DNA of 64,000 nucleotides from Pseudoips prasinana (GCA_951640165.1 OX621253.1:31255969-31319968), one strand, 5' to 3'; shown: positions 20,276 through 31,735, counted from the stretch's first letter. Program-made: numbers and translations. Notes: generated from the sequence alone by a model not told the origin.

Positions 20276-23221
20276 TTAGTTTACAATTTTCAAAAAGTCT
20301 TCCGTGTGTTGATACGACCAATGCAGCAAAGTAGAATAATTTTTTTTCTTAGATTCGATATGGGATAGCAATATTATTTTGTATAGTTTGTTGAATTTTT
20401 TATACAGGAATGGTTTCATAAAGGACGTAAAACGCTGTGCAAAGGCGGTTTTCACAGGCAATACGGGAATTTTGATTATTCGTTGCTTTACGGTATGGGA
20501 TAGGTCTAATATACTAGGTATATCTTTGTGATGTTCTAGAATAGCACTTTTTACAAACATCCTTCTGATGCTTAATACCTGACATTCCTTGAAAAGCAAA
20601 TCTGTAGGAAACCTGAAGGGTTTGTGAAGCATTGTTTTTAACACTGCCCTCTGGGCTCTCTCCAGGCTTAACAAGTGACAAGCTGCTGCTCCACCCCAGG
20701 CAAGTATACAGTACGATACGACAGATTGACATAAAGTGTAGTAGATTGTCTTCAGTAGTTTGGTAGGTGCTATATCTCTAAGTTGTTTCATAATATGTAT
20801 CATTTTTCGCGCTCTACTTGAGGTTGCCAATATGTGATCTCTAAAAGATAGCTTTTCGTCAATTACTATACCAAGGTATTTTGTGGACTTTTCTTTTCTA
20901 ATACGTACACAATCACAATTTGCGGTGCTGCTGCCTGGATTATTCGTTTGGCAAGTATGTACAACTAGAGCTATGTCTGGCGAGGCAGTAGCAGAGGTTT
21001 TGTGGAAACAAATATAATGTGTTTTCGTTGTATTGAGAGTGAGGAGATTATTATTTAACCATCCAGTCACTATCTGTAGTCCCTTTTGTGCTGTAAAGTG
21101 TAGTCGTTCCCATGTAGTGTCGTGGAAAATTATAATTGTGTCATCCGCGTAATTTATGATGTTGGCGTTACTAATATTATTGGACGAGAGGCCATTAAGG
21201 TACAAAAGAAATAAAGTTGGGCCGAGTAAACTCCCTTGGGGTACGCCATAACGTACAGTTAGTGGTTCACTGACGAAGGTACCTACCTTTGTACATTGCT
21301 TTCTATTCTTGAGGTAGCTACTAAACCAATTTAGACAAATTCCTCTGATTCCAGCTGCCTCTAGCTTTCTCAACAATATTGGAATCGAAACGGTATCGAA
21401 TGCCTTCGCCAGGTCCAAAAATACGCCCATACATTTTCTACCTTGGTCCAAATGTCCAGAAATAATATTGGTCAGGAGTGTAACAGCCTGTTCAGTTGAT
21501 CTGTGTCGTCGAAAGCCGTACTGTTGATTGGATAAGATTTTGTTTTTCTCTAGGAAAGCAGAGAGTTGCTTGCTTACTACTTTTTCTAGCAATTTGGAGA
21601 ACGAACTCAGCAGAGATATTGGTCTGTAATTACTAAAGGTTTTGGTATTACCAGCTTTATGGATAGGCGTTACAAGAGCCGTTTTCCAATGTTCAGGAAA
21701 TATTCCTGTGGAAAGGCTAAGATTAAATATATGTGCTAGAGGTTCGGAGATGTAGTTTTTTAATCGTTTTATCAAATTATTACTTATACCGTCTATACCT
21801 GGCGCACAATCAGTTTTGAGTTGCATAATAAGGGATTGTATCTCGGAGGTGGTAGTTGGATGAAAAAATAGGGAATGTGTGGTCGAAGCTGTGGTATTTA
21901 TTTGTGCTGCGAGGGAATCTTGAGATTCATTTATTTTATTTAGAATTTTATTTGCTAAATTCTGCCCTATAGTCGAAAAGTAAAAATTACAAGCTTCAAG
22001 TGATTCTATTTCGGTGTTTTTTATATTGATTAGATCATGGGAGTTGCTTTTTTTTGGTGATGAGTTTGTGACTCGCCTAATGGCATCCCAAAGTTTTTTG
22101 GGGTTTCTTTGATTGGACTGTATTTGTTCCTGATCATATTGTCTTTTAAGATTTCTAAGAAGTTTTCTATAGAAATTTCGATATCGTTTGTAGATAAGGT
22201 CTTTAGTTGAGTCGTTCGGAATTTTTGTTGCGTCTATATGTAGCCTATCTCGGTGTATTGAGCATCTTATTAATCCATGAGTCATCCAAGGTTTGAATAT
22301 AGTGGTAGAGCCTTTTGTTTTAGCGATTGTTGTGTGTTTTTTTGTTACAGAAGTTAATATTAATTCGAATTCATGTGCAGCCCGTGACGGACATTCTATT
22401 TCGAGGATTGCAGACCAGTCATGAAATTGGAGTTCAGTTTCGATGCCATCGTAGTCAATCTTAACCACAGTTTTTTGTTTAGGCCGGTCCTGTTTATTAG
22501 CGGTATGCACGCCAATCATCACTGGATAGTGATCGGTTACAGTTGCCGTGCACACAAGTGATTCTGCGGGGGCACGACAATTAATAAAAATGTGATCGAG
22601 TATGGCGTTATTGCGGGTGGGCGTGTTAATTGCCTCTCTGTACCCTAGTTGGGCCATCAGGCATAAGTAGTCGGAACATATTACCTCATTCCTAGTGTTG
22701 ATGTTTATATCGCCAGTTATCACAGCGCATCGAGGATTTTTTATGTTTGTGACTACAGATTCCAAAGATGTAAGAAAATTATCAGTACTTCGAAAAGATG
22801 GTGAGCGGTATATACCTAGCAGGCTTATAGTGTTTGGAATGTGCACTAGTAGGCAGTTTGCGTCCTGTAGAGCGGGTTCACTGACCGTGGCATTCCATTT
22901 TGATTTTACGTAAATGACAACGCCTCCCGATTGGTTTATTATTTTTGTTGAAGAGTAAGACTTATAGCCATTTATTTCACCTATAACTGTATTTACGCCT
23001 AACCAACATTCCGTCAATACAATTATGTCGAAGTTTATGTTGAATCGCCTTAGTAACACCAAAAAGCATTCTAGATTTTGCTGCAGGCTTCGTATATTTA
23101 AGCAAATTATCTTAATTCCAAATTGAGTCATAATTTTTGCACACTCTTCAGCTCTGTCCAATTTATGGCATGTAATATTTAGTGAATTGTCTAAATCTTG
23201 TAGAACTTCAACCGTAGCCAT
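20276..23221 (-). CDS. LINE ORF2: endonuclease-reverse transcriptase, intact 981 residues
   Basis: One uninterrupted frame. An EEP endonuclease occupies about residues 35-255: ICLNIRSLQQNLE, IIVLTECWLG (catalytic E), CAVITGDINI, AILDHIFINC, VTDHYPVMIG. Reverse transcriptase occupies about residues 500-770: YRPISLLSSFSKLLEK, YGFRRHRSTEQA, GVFLDLAKAFDT, YGVPQGSLLGPTLF, INYADDTIII. The C-terminal region is typical of the CR1/Jockey group. All catalytic signatures are present. The start ATG at 23221 lies 296 bp downstream of the ORF1 end. It is the best candidate in the window for a recently active autonomous retrotransposon enzyme. Confidence 0.92.
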   Translation of the reverse strand: MATVEVLQDLDNSLNITCHKLDRAEECAKIMTQFGIKIICLNIRSLQQNLECFLVLLRRFNINFDIIVLTECWLGVNTVIGEINGYKSYSSTKIINQSGGVVIYVKSKWNATVSEPALQDANCLLVHIPNTISLLGIYRSPSFRSTDNFLTSLESVVTNIKNPRCAVITGDININTRNEVICSDYLCLMAQLGYREAINTPTRNNAILDHIFINCRAPAESLVCTATVTDHYPVMIGVHTANKQDRPKQKTVVKIDYDGIETELQFHDWSAILEIECPSRAAHEFELILTSVTKKHTTIAKTKGSTTIFKPWMTHGLIRCSIHRDRLHIDATKIPNDSTKDLIYKRYRNFYRKLLRNLKRQYDQEQIQSNQRNPKKLWDAIRRVTNSSPKKSNSHDLINIKNTEIESLEACNFYFSTIGQNLANKILNKINESQDSLAAQINTTASTTHSLFFHPTTTSEIQSLIMQLKTDCAPGIDGISNNLIKRLKNYISEPLAHIFNLSLSTGIFPEHWKTALVTPIHKAGNTKTFSNYRPISLLSSFSKLLEKVVSKQLSAFLEKNKILSNQQYGFRRHRSTEQAVTLLTNIISGHLDQGRKCMGVFLDLAKAFDTVSIPILLRKLEAAGIRGICLNWFSSYLKNRKQCTKVGTFVSEPLTVRYGVPQGSLLGPTLFLLYLNGLSSNNISNANIINYADDTIIIFHDTTWERLHFTAQKGLQIVTGWLNNNLLTLNTTKTHYICFHKTSATASPDIALVVHTCQTNNPGSSTANCDCVRIRKEKSTKYLGIVIDEKLSFRDHILATSSRARKMIHIMKQLRDIAPTKLLKTIYYTLCQSVVSYCILAWGGAAACHLLSLERAQRAVLKTMLHKPFRFPTDLLFKECQVLSIRRMFVKSAILEHHKDIPSILDLSHTVKQRIIKIPVLPVKTAFAQRFTSFMKPFLYKKFNKLYKIILLSHIESKKKNYSTLLHWSYQHTEDFLKIVN

Positions 23222-23517
23222 GCCGATTTTTATAGTACAAAAAAGGATTTAATTTTAATGACTTTAGTATGAATTTAGCCTCAGTAGGACAATATTTTGT
23301 GGTGTAATTACAAATATATTTACAGACGGTGTGCATTGCAGTTTGTACATTAACACGGTTTTGAGACACTTTGAAAATGTTTACAAGTGGATGGAAATTA
23401 CTTAGTAATATAACATATAAAAGAAAATAAACTAAAATATAAAATCGGTATAGTAACACATGGTAGACATAGAATATTGTCACTGTTGTTTGATTTGTGC
23501 CCGTAAAATCTAGTGGC

Positions 23518-24597
23518 TTAGTTTTCCGAGAAGCTTTGCTTTTCATGAAAGAGCTTTGCGTTATCGGGAGTTTCGGGTCCGATATAATTGTCAATGTCTT
23601 CAGCGGTTCTGATGTGGATGACTGGAAAGGTATTTCCTTGAGTATTCGCAGCCTTGCGAGCAAGTATAACTCCATTTCGAACCCAACAGTAACGAAAATT
23701 ATACATCTTCGAGCGTTTCCGAGCTTCTCCAAAAAGCTTTCTATACCAGGTAGAGAGTCGTTCATTAACATATATCTTGGAGTCGGTTCCTTGCACTATC
23801 TCTTGTGACGTTAGGTTCCTTCTCACCTTCGCGGCAGTCAGCAATTAATTTTTTTTAGTTTTACGAATGAACCTAACAATGATTGGTCTTGGTTGGCTTC
23901 CTTCCGAAGTGTTCGCTGGGGTAGACCTGCGTTTTGGACCCACACGTGCGACGTGATCAATGTCTGTTTCAGGCAACTTGATACCGAGCTTTTGTGAGGT
24001 TACCTGGAGCAGATGAGTTAAATTCTCATTGGGAGTTTCTGGCATTCCTACTATCTCTATCTCGTTCTTCACGTTGTGCTGTTCTTGAAATATTACATGT
24101 TTTTGTAATTCTGTTAAATTCAATTTCAGTTGTACTATTTCAGCATCTTTCTCTGAGAGCTTTCGATTATATTCGGCGGTTGTTTGCGTTAATTTGTTAG
24201 AAACGGATTCTAACTGGGCTTGTAGTTGTACTATATTTGCGCTTACAAGCCTAATCTCTCTAAGAAGTGCTAGTGGGGATGAGTCTTCTAACTCATTCAC
24301 GCCACTCGACTGCTTTCCGCGACTTCCCCGTGTAACGGTTACATTACTATCGCCTTTGCATCTATAAGTATTATTTAGAGCACGAATCGGGGTGTTAGTA
24401 TCATTGCTTTTAGGCTTAGAGCAGGCGCAAGATGGACACGTCCAGTTGTTTTTATAGGAATCCGAAAAGGTATTGAAGTTTTCCGTAGTAATGTTAATGC
24501 ATTCTATGTCATATAATAAATGACAATTAAAACATTCTAGATAGAACAACGTGAGGATATTCTTACCGCAGGCATAGCAAGTGGTTGGTGATGACAT
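23518..24597 (-). pseudogene. LINE ORF1: PHD-like finger, coiled coil, C-terminal domain; one nonsense codon
   Basis: The frame starts MSSPTTCYACGKNILTLFYL with a C4HC3-like cluster (CYACGK, LECFNCHLLYD, WTCPSCAC) as in CR1-group ORF1 proteins. A heptad-like coiled coil (about residues 105-175) follows, then ARVGPKRRS and IVRFIRKTK. At 23845-23847 a TAA interrupts after 250 codons; the same frame continues LLTAAKVRRNLTSQE, IYVNERLSTWYRKLFGEAR and NFRYCWVRNGVILARK to 23518. A single GAA-to-TAA change could explain the stop, so the break may be recent. The domain is known to bind the element RNA; that is family knowledge. Confidence 0.85.
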
Positions 24598-24785
24598 TTT
24601 AATTTCTTGTAGATACTGTTTTGAAGGTAAGGTGTAAGTATTGGCCGTGCGCTGCCGCGATGACTCGACAGCCGATAGCGCGAGTTGGGGCAGGTCAGTT
24701 ACAGCAGTGGTAATTAAAGTTTTAAAATGTTTATTGTAATATCTCAGGACTGCGATGAGTAATGGAAGAAAAAGAAAAGATCAAT

Positions 24786-24954
24786 GGTAGTACAAAGTGT
24801 TCTATTAGACAGGTAATTCCTAAAAAAAGCATTCGTCGGGCCACCAATACCGCACTCTTCCATTGCTTTTAATAATTGATTGTGTTCAAGGGTATCAAAT
24901 GCTTTTTTGAAATCTATAAATAATGCTAGTATTTGGTTATTTTTATCAAGATTA
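24786..24954 (-). pseudogene. copy A LINE RT, part 2 of 3
   Basis: Encodes LDKNNQILALFIDFKKAFDT, then LEHNQLLKAMEECGIGG and FFRNYLSNRTLCTTID on the minus strand (RT palm, catalytic FIDFKKAFD). It matches 38194-38362 in copy B almost perfectly. It is bounded by the CR1-group LINE on the left and the Helitron on the right. Confidence 0.9.
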
Positions 24955-25904
24955 CTAGCTGGTGCCCGCGACTTCGTCCGCGACAATTTTGAATGATTAC
25001 CAATGTAACTACTTACTTCTAGCTTAATCTAAAAAAAAATACTTTTAAAAGAAATAAGCAATATACATTTAAGAAAACCTAACCTATAAATAACCTAGTT
25101 AAGAAATAAACTAAAGACTACTTTGCTACTGTTATTAAAAAAAAAAGACCCGATATCATAAACCCAAAAATATCAAAGAATTGTCCTTAAGTAAAGTCAG
25201 TAAGTCAAATAAAGTAAAATAATTATCAACGATGCATTAATCACCAAGGTAACTCCCATTAGCTTAGGTTGCATTGATAGGTCTAATATCACATTTTGTG
25301 AACGAAACCATAGCGCGATCTAAAACGATGATTACACCATCTACTAACAAAAATATAACCTTGTAAAGCGGTAAAATTAAGATGTGGGCATATATTTTGG
25401 GTGGGATTTAGGCGATCATCTATTGATTCAGTTTTGGACTACCTTTTACTTCAAACATTTATTTATTTTAACCGATATGTCAAATGAGTTCTGCGATCTG
25501 AAACGATATAAAAGCCATCGAGTTACAAAATTGTGAACTTGTAGATCAGTAAAATTAAAATGATATTTTTTGGGTGCGATCATCTCGACACGAACAATTT
25601 ATACTACGCTAACTCGAATTTTGGGTCAATGACTTTTTTATCCCAATTTTATTAAATTGACGTTTTTAATATGTTATGAAAAATACCAAAAAAAAGAAGT
25701 TACAAATCTTATAAAACGCTAAATCTTTACTTAGGCGACAACAAACACAACATTTTAAGCAATAAGAAACGAATTTCACTATAATTTAAGTTGGCGTACA
25801 TTTTTGGTGTTGACCTATTGAATCAGTTATGGATTACCTTTTTAACAACAAATTATTCCCTTGATTGCTTTATTTTTAACTGAAATATCAATTTACATGC
25901 TTTT

Positions 25905-26260
25905 AACTCTAAAAAAACAGTTTTTCATACAAACTTACATCCCTGTTTTAGTCGTCTTTAGGGGTGGAATTTCCAAAAGTCCTGATGATATATTTATAAT
26001 GTTTAAATGAAAGGCGAAATACAAATTTTTATGAGTTTACCTTAAAAAATGTCACATTTTTCATACAAACATCCCCTATTTGTCACCCTACGTGGTAGAA
26101 TTCTCGGAAATCCTGAAACACATACTTTTAATTTTTAACTGTAATGCTAAACACCAATTTTCATGCGTTTAACTTAAAACTTGTTGGCACTTTTTTCATA
26201 TAAACTTACATCCCCAATTTTACGCCCTTGGGGGTGGAATATTCAAAAATCCTGAAATAT
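25905..26260. repeat. Helitron minisatellite units, left group
   Basis: Roughly 110-140-bp units repeat the motifs CATACAAACTTACATCCCC, GGGGTGGAAT and AAATCCTGAAA. Equivalent units continue at 31140-31600 on the other side of the LTR element. Confidence 0.75.
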
Positions 26261-26267
26261 ATATTTT

Positions 26268-26592
26268 TGGGAACTAGAAGTGAAATTGAAATAACAAAAA
26301 GAATAACACTACACGAGATGGCCTAACTGTATTTACCTCTAATATTATTATTACAATCAGAAAACCAATCAGAGAACAATGAATGTAATCACTAATCACA
26401 AACCGACAACAAATAATTCACGAGTAAAAATAGGAAAAGATTAACAACAAAACAGAATAAAGTTAACAAAAATGGCTCACGTCTCGACTGTTGCTATGAC
26501 AACCAAAAAACATTCCTCTCCAGCCAAATATCATGTCTCTACCATAGATTTTCCCGGCATAGTTTGTTGCCAGAGCAGACGTATATCTAACA
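26268..26592 (-). repeat. 3' LTR of the gypsy element
   Basis: TG...CA bounded; partner of 29957-30281 with one visible difference. Confidence 0.95.
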
Positions 26593-27032
26593 CGGCCTCT
26601 CCTGACAGTAGGTCGTCCTCGATCCGCCCGTGGGAGGTGGCGAGTCAACGGCGTTACCAGCATCACATGTAAATGGCGGGACTACGCTCGGAGCACTATC
26701 ACGTTCACCTCGTGATGATGTTGACGTTGATGGTTGAGTGGGCTCGTGGTCGTCTGCATCTGAAATATGAAGCATTATTTACAGGGCTGTTAAAAGTCTA
26801 CGACCGTTTTTCCCTTCTAAATGTCTGACTAGCGATTCGAACGCTACAGATTGGTGGGTGACTTTAACAACTGTCACGTGATGTACGATTTGATATCAAT
26901 TACCAACGCTACATACGACTGATTGACTAACGCCAACACGACTTAGCGCAGCGGCAACGCTCTAATGGCTTAACAACAAATTGTTAACACTAGGACGGCT
27001 TGGACGCGTGTGCTAACGCATTCGTTAGTAAA

Positions 27033-27206
27033 CGGCGACTTGACAGTTTGTCAACGCCCTTGTACGGCTAGCAAGATGACTCACTACATACGGTGACTTG
27101 ACAGTACTTCAACGCCTTTGTTCGGCTAGCGAGATGACTCACTACGAACGGCGACTTGACAGTACTTCAACACATGTGTTCGGCTAGCGAGATAACTCAC
27201 TACGAA
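27033..27206. repeat. 58-bp tandem repeat, three units
   Basis: Units starting CGGYGACTTGACAGT at 27033, 27091 and 27149 end in GATGACTCACTAC-type sequence. They lie between pol and the 3' LTR of the gypsy element. Confidence 0.85.
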
Positions 27207-27211
27207 CAAAA

Positions 27212-27589
27212 CTACTCACGGTAAAAAAATGCAGCACACGCCTCTGGACTCCACTCGCCACGCCTGGGCACCATATACCGCGCCGAAACTTGCGTTGACT
27301 TCCCGTAGTCTCCACTGACAAGTTTCAATACATACCGGCCGCTGGGCAGGAGGTTGACGACTTTGTATTGTCCTCGCATACCGGAATCGAGTTTCCCTGT
27401 AAACTGAGTAATTTTAATTACAAACACAAGGTCACCATTATGGAACTCCCGTGTAGGTCGCCTTAAGCCATTTACGCGTTTATCTTGCTCGGACCGATTA
27501 TGATCGAAGAGTTGACGAGCTCTATTCCTAGAAAGTTCTCTGAGCGCTTCTCGATTAGGTGATGAGCTTTCGACAGCTACATCACGCAA
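27212..27589 (-). pseudogene. gypsy integrase C-terminal domain
   Basis: A 125-residue frame with NRARQLFDHNRSEQDKRVNG, FHNGDLVFVIKITQFTGKLD and RGQYKVVNLLPSGRYVLKL matches the region just after the integrase core in Ty3/gypsy pol. The catalytic core itself is deleted. Confidence 0.8.
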
Positions 27590-27724
27590 GTCGCACCAGT
27601 ACGTGAATGACTGGGATCGTAGATTCGGTTACTATTCGTCTAGGGCGCCGTCCTGCAGCTTTTGAACAATGTCTTGGTTTTCTTGATCGCTATGCTGAGC
27701 AGTGTGAGCCTAATTGCGCGGTCT

Positions 27725-27960
27725 TTAAATTTGATGTATCTGAGTGACCGGATTTCGGCTAAGGTAGTCCGCGTGTGACATGAGCACTCCTTTCCTATAC
27801 TTAATCGAAAAATTGGAGTCACCATCTTGAAACCCGCGGTAGCAGATCTTTCTTGTGCCCGTAACTTTCAACGCGTTGCAGTCGGTGACGATGGTAAACT
27901 TTAACCTCATAGAGGTAGTGACGAAAATTCTGTAGTGCTTTCATTATGAGTGGTAATTGC
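27725..27960 (-). pseudogene. gypsy RNase H end
   Basis: FTIVTDCNALKVTGTRK and a HADYLSRNP box (typical end of the RT/RNase H region) remain. The integrase zinc finger and core expected next are absent. Confidence 0.75.
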
Positions 27961-27962
27961 TT

Positions 27963-28638
27963 TCAGTACCCTGAGTTACCTTGCTGTAATAGGTACGCGA
28001 TCACATGTTTCTTGCCATCTGGGTGAATTTGTAGCAAGACGTCGGTGTGATAATTGGCGTCAAAAAAAGATAGAACGGGCTCATTTGTCAAGTCCCTGAT
28101 AAGCTCTTGACGGATGGGCTCGTGTTCGGATGTCCAGATAAAATTGCAGCCCTTTCGAGTAAGGCGAGAGACGGCGGCGGTTTTCGAGACATTTTCTTTG
28201 ATGTACCGTCGAAAGTAACCAGCAAGACCAAGCCGTTGCCTGACCTGCTTAACATTTACCGGCGCATTTGCGTTAACAAAGGCCTCAACCTTACGTGGGC
28301 TCGGCCTCACCTGACCTTTACTAAGTATCCTACCAAGATATTCTACTTCAGTGACCAGAAAGGATCATTTTCGTAGGGATGACAGAAAATCCCGCGCTAG
28401 TAAGGGTCCCTAGCACCCTATAAACCAAAGGAACACTATCTATTAGCACATCCATGGATACACCGCAAACAACGGCAGCGGTACTATCATTCTTCTGGGA
28501 ATAGTTCGAACACTCCGTGCACAGATTAATGCTATGCTCATTTCGAGGCTCGGACCTAGCCTTCGCGAAACAGTGATTTTCCGTATGTCCCGGTTTCTTG
28601 CAAAATGTACATAGATCGTTTGAACCGTTAGCTCGCAT
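27963..28638 (-). pseudogene. gypsy second zinc knuckle, protease stub, RT thumb and RNase H start
   Basis: Reads CTFCKKPGHTENHC, then the start of an aspartic protease (VSMDVLIDS). The sequence soon jumps to the RT thumb/connection (VEYLGRILSKGQVRPSPRK, RLGLAGYFRRYI) and RNase H start (VLSFFDANYHTDVLLQ, HVIAYLLQQGN). The RT palm with its YxDD box is missing, so a large internal deletion joins protease to RT thumb. Confidence 0.8.
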
Positions 28639-28644
28639 TGGTGG

Positions 28645-29846
28645 TTTACTTGTTCCCTTACTAACTGGCGGCTATGACTTCATAGAACACTCCCGTGATG
28701 AGTGCCCCCGTTGGCCACAAGTGAAACAGTTAATATCCTTATTGCGGTGAATAGGCCTCGGTGGGCATGAAGGAACTTTTAGTGCGGTACCACGGGATTC
28801 GCGTGTAGTATGGTTTGGTTTTGTGTAGATGGATAAGAATGACACGAGGTTTTCTGGATTCAGATTGCCATTCGCGGCAGCCGCGCGCACGATAAGTGTG
28901 CGTAACTCATCGCTTAGACCTTGCACAATACGCAAACGAAGTAAAGTACGTCGGGCATATTCGGCATAAGTAGTATACTTGTCCGAGTTATTGTTCATAG
29001 CATCGTAGAGTATGTTAGCGTAGTCAAGTTTTACCGGACAAAGTGATTTGAACTCTCTTTTAAAGTTTGACCGAGTCCTATCGTCTGTGACCCATTCACC
29101 TATCCATACCTTTGCATCGCCCTTTAAACAGTTTGCCACGCGGGACAAGCACTCGTGGTCGGACCATCCATTTATATCTTTAGCGCGGTCTACCTCCCCG
29201 CACCTGTCTCGATATTTTTAATAGTAGGATCAAAATTTGAGATGAAGTAATCATTTGTACGCACCGACTGAACTGCCTTTACGGCATCGATAATCGTTTG
29301 AACGAGAGTAGAAGTCTCTGAGCTACGTAAGCCTGAGTTCGTAACACGACCATGCTCTATGATTCTAGATTTCTCGAGCGCACCGTGTCCAGTAAAAGGA
29401 TTACTTTTTATCGCACCCGGCGGCGGAGTTTGCAAACGCGGCGGAGGGGTATATCGATTTGAGTCATATCTACGTTTGTCTAAAACACCGTGACGAGATA
29501 CCTTACGAGGATAGTCGCAGGTTCGGTTCGCGAGAGCGACGTGTGCGGCGCGATCTAGGTGGATTTCGTTCCAAACGACGCATCGCACTACAAGATTGAT
29601 ACGACCGCGACCGATATGAATCACTACGAGAACCGCGCGACCTATTGGTCAACGCACCATCGTTGCTACTCGCAGAAGAATTTCGTAAATGAGAACGCGA
29701 TCTCTTGCGGTGACGGACACGTAAACGTTTGTCACGAGAACGGGAAGCGTCTCGAATACGCGAGCCATTTTGACGATGCCGAGAACGTCCATGTGACGTA
29801 CTTCGAGGCATTATTTAGCTCTAAGTTATCAGACTCCTTATTGTAG
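28645..29846 (-). pseudogene. gypsy gag: Arg/Ser-rich head, capsid-like part, CCHC knuckle
   Basis: The minus strand begins near 29811 with MPRSTSHGRSRHRQNGSRIR, an extremely Arg/Ser-rich stretch. It frameshifts around 29550-29500, passes a Pro-rich linker (TPPPRLQTPPPG) and continues at 29148-28672 with CLKGDAKVWIGEW, FKREFKSLCPVKLDYANIL and the zinc knuckle CFTCGQRGHSSREC. This is a Ty3/gypsy-type gag broken by at least two frame changes. Confidence 0.82.
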
Positions 29847-29956
29847 TAAACTTTGGTATACAAAACACAAAGTGCAAAGTAACAAACTTCGAAGAGAATT
29901 ATTCGTGAATCATTTGTTACCTGTGAGCTTGGAGTTCTTTATCCCACGATTGATTT

Positions 29957-30281
29957 TGGGAACTAGAAGTGAAATTGAAATAACAAAAAGAAAAACACTA
30001 CACGAGATGGCCTAACTGTATTTACCTCTAATATTATTATTACAATCAGAAAACCAATCAGAGAACAATGAATGTAATCACTAATCACAAACCGACAACA
30101 AATAATTCACGAGTAAAAATAGGAAAAGATTAACAACAAAACAGAATAAAGTTAACAAAAATGGCTCACGTCTCGACTGTTGCTATGACAACCAAAAAAC
30201 ATTCCTCTCCAGCCAAATATCATGTCTCTACCATAGATTTTCCCGGCATAGTTTGTTGCCAGAGCAGACGTATATCTAACA
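29957..30281 (-). repeat. 5' LTR of the gypsy element
   Basis: TG...CA bounded; element transcription would start in this copy and run leftward. Confidence 0.95.
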
Positions 30282-30288
30282 ATATTTT

Positions 30289-31735
30289 AATTTTTAACTT
30301 GCCTTTAACATCAAAATTAAGCACTTTCATAAAATATTTCATCCCTTATTTTAGTCCCTTAGGGGTGGTATTTTCAAAAACCCTTCTTTAGCCGCTCAAT
30401 TGCTTCAAAATATTTTTTTTTTGCCCTCGAGTGCTAGCTGCTCTCGGTGCACGGCGAGCGTTCAACCCGCCTCAACTAAAACTTGATTTATGGTTTTCCT
30501 AAAAAGGGCATTTTGAAGGTTTTGACTGTTCTGTATAGCCAGTAAAATAAGGTACAAAAGTGTATATGTTAGGTTATTTAAGCTCAAATAAATAATATTC
30601 CATTAGCGTTAAAACTAGAGGTGCGAGTAAATGTTAGTGTGTGAGTTCTAAATCAAAATTACAGAAAATTTAAATTAAAAAGTGCATAAATATTTAATAT
30701 ATCCATAAACTAGATGAATTACTTGATATGATCATGCACATTTGAATATTGTTCATGAGGAAGAATGACAAAAAAACACGGAACGAAAAGAATACACAAA
30801 TTTTAAAAGTCGCTCACTGGGATTCAACTACCAATATTAGAATAATTTTGTTCCGTGAAGTTGGTAATAATACGTTTTGTCTATGCTCTTAGTATTAGAA
30901 TTGTTTTGGATACGTTTAAATAGAGCTCTAAGCCATTGTAATAAGAATCATAATGATTTTAAAATAAAATGTCAAAATGCAACCACGGTTGCAGCGAGCA
31001 ATGTAGGCATTTGAAATTTTGCAACTGTGGTTGCAGAAAGCAATCGAGCGGTTAGGGGATGTCTACGTCATAAAAGGTAACTACTGTCAAAATTCAAGTC
31101 CTAACTGCAGCCGTTTAGACTGTGCGTTGATATGTCAGTCAGGCAGTATAAAATTATATCCCCTATTTTCCGCCCTTGGGGGTGTTATTTCCAAAAATCC
31201 TGAAATAAATGCTATATATTTTTAACAGAAAGGCCAAATACTCATTTTCATGCGTTTAACTTCAAAAATATCGCATTTTTCATACAAACTTACATCCCCT
31301 ATTTTATGACCTTCGGGGTGGAGTTTTCAAAAATCCTGAAATATATATTTTTTATTTTTAACTAAAAAGCCAAATGCTACTTTTCATGTGTTTAACTTAA
31401 AAATTGAGACATTTTTCGTACAAACTTACATCCCCTATTTTTTGCTCTTGGGGGTGAAATTTCCAAAAATCCTGAAATACATATTTTTTATTTTTAACTG
31501 CAAGGCCAAATACCAACTTTCATGCCACTAACTTCAAAACCGGCAAAGTTTCATACTAATTTCGCACCCCCGTTTTACCCCCTTAGGGGTTGAATTTCGA
31601 AAAAACCTTCCTTATTCCTTGTCTACACTATAAAGAAAACATCTGTGCAAAATTTCAGCTTTCTAGGGCCAAGGGTTTGGGCTGGGCGTTGATGAGTCAG
31701 TCAGTCAGTCAGGACTTCTCTTTTTATTTATATAG
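30289..31735. other. Helitron interior, right part
   Basis: AT-rich, non-coding. It contains minisatellite units at 31140-31600 and a GTTGATGAGTCAGTCAGTCA stretch near the Helitron 5' end. No gene capture was recognised. Confidence 0.7.

Larger units (their letters stand above)
20061..24779 (-). mobile_element. nearly full-length CR1/Jockey-group LINE
   Basis: A complete-looking non-LTR retrotransposon on the minus strand, with 5' region (24779-24598), ORF1, ORF2, and a 3' end with AT-rich (AAT)n-type tail at 20061-20095. It is flanked by ATCAAT at 20055-20060 and 24780-24785. In copy B the same target reads ATCAAT once (38188-38193), which fixes the insertion borders exactly. Confidence 0.92.
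26268..30281 (-). mobile_element. internally deleted Ty3/gypsy LTR retrotransposon
   Basis: Two 325-bp direct LTRs (26268-26592 and 29957-30281) differ at one position seen (T versus A near 26304/29993). Both start TGGGAACTAG and end ATATCTAACA. The flanks show ATATTTT on both sides (26261-26267 and 30282-30288), longer than the usual 4-6 bp. The interior has gag, zinc knuckles and pieces of pol, but most of the RT palm and the integrase core are missing. Near-identical LTRs with a deleted interior imply recent mobilisation by enzymes supplied elsewhere. Confidence 0.92.

Noticed and set aside
23208..23771. 187-codon minus-strand frame between LINE ORF1 and ORF2
   Set aside because: Overlaps ORF1 in another frame and reads mostly hydrophobic low-complexity sequence; the +0 continuation of ORF1 carries the conserved domain.
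29559..29846. 95-codon plus-strand frame in the gypsy element
   Set aside because: Antisense to the Arg/Ser-rich gag head, whose codon bias creates the opposite frame.
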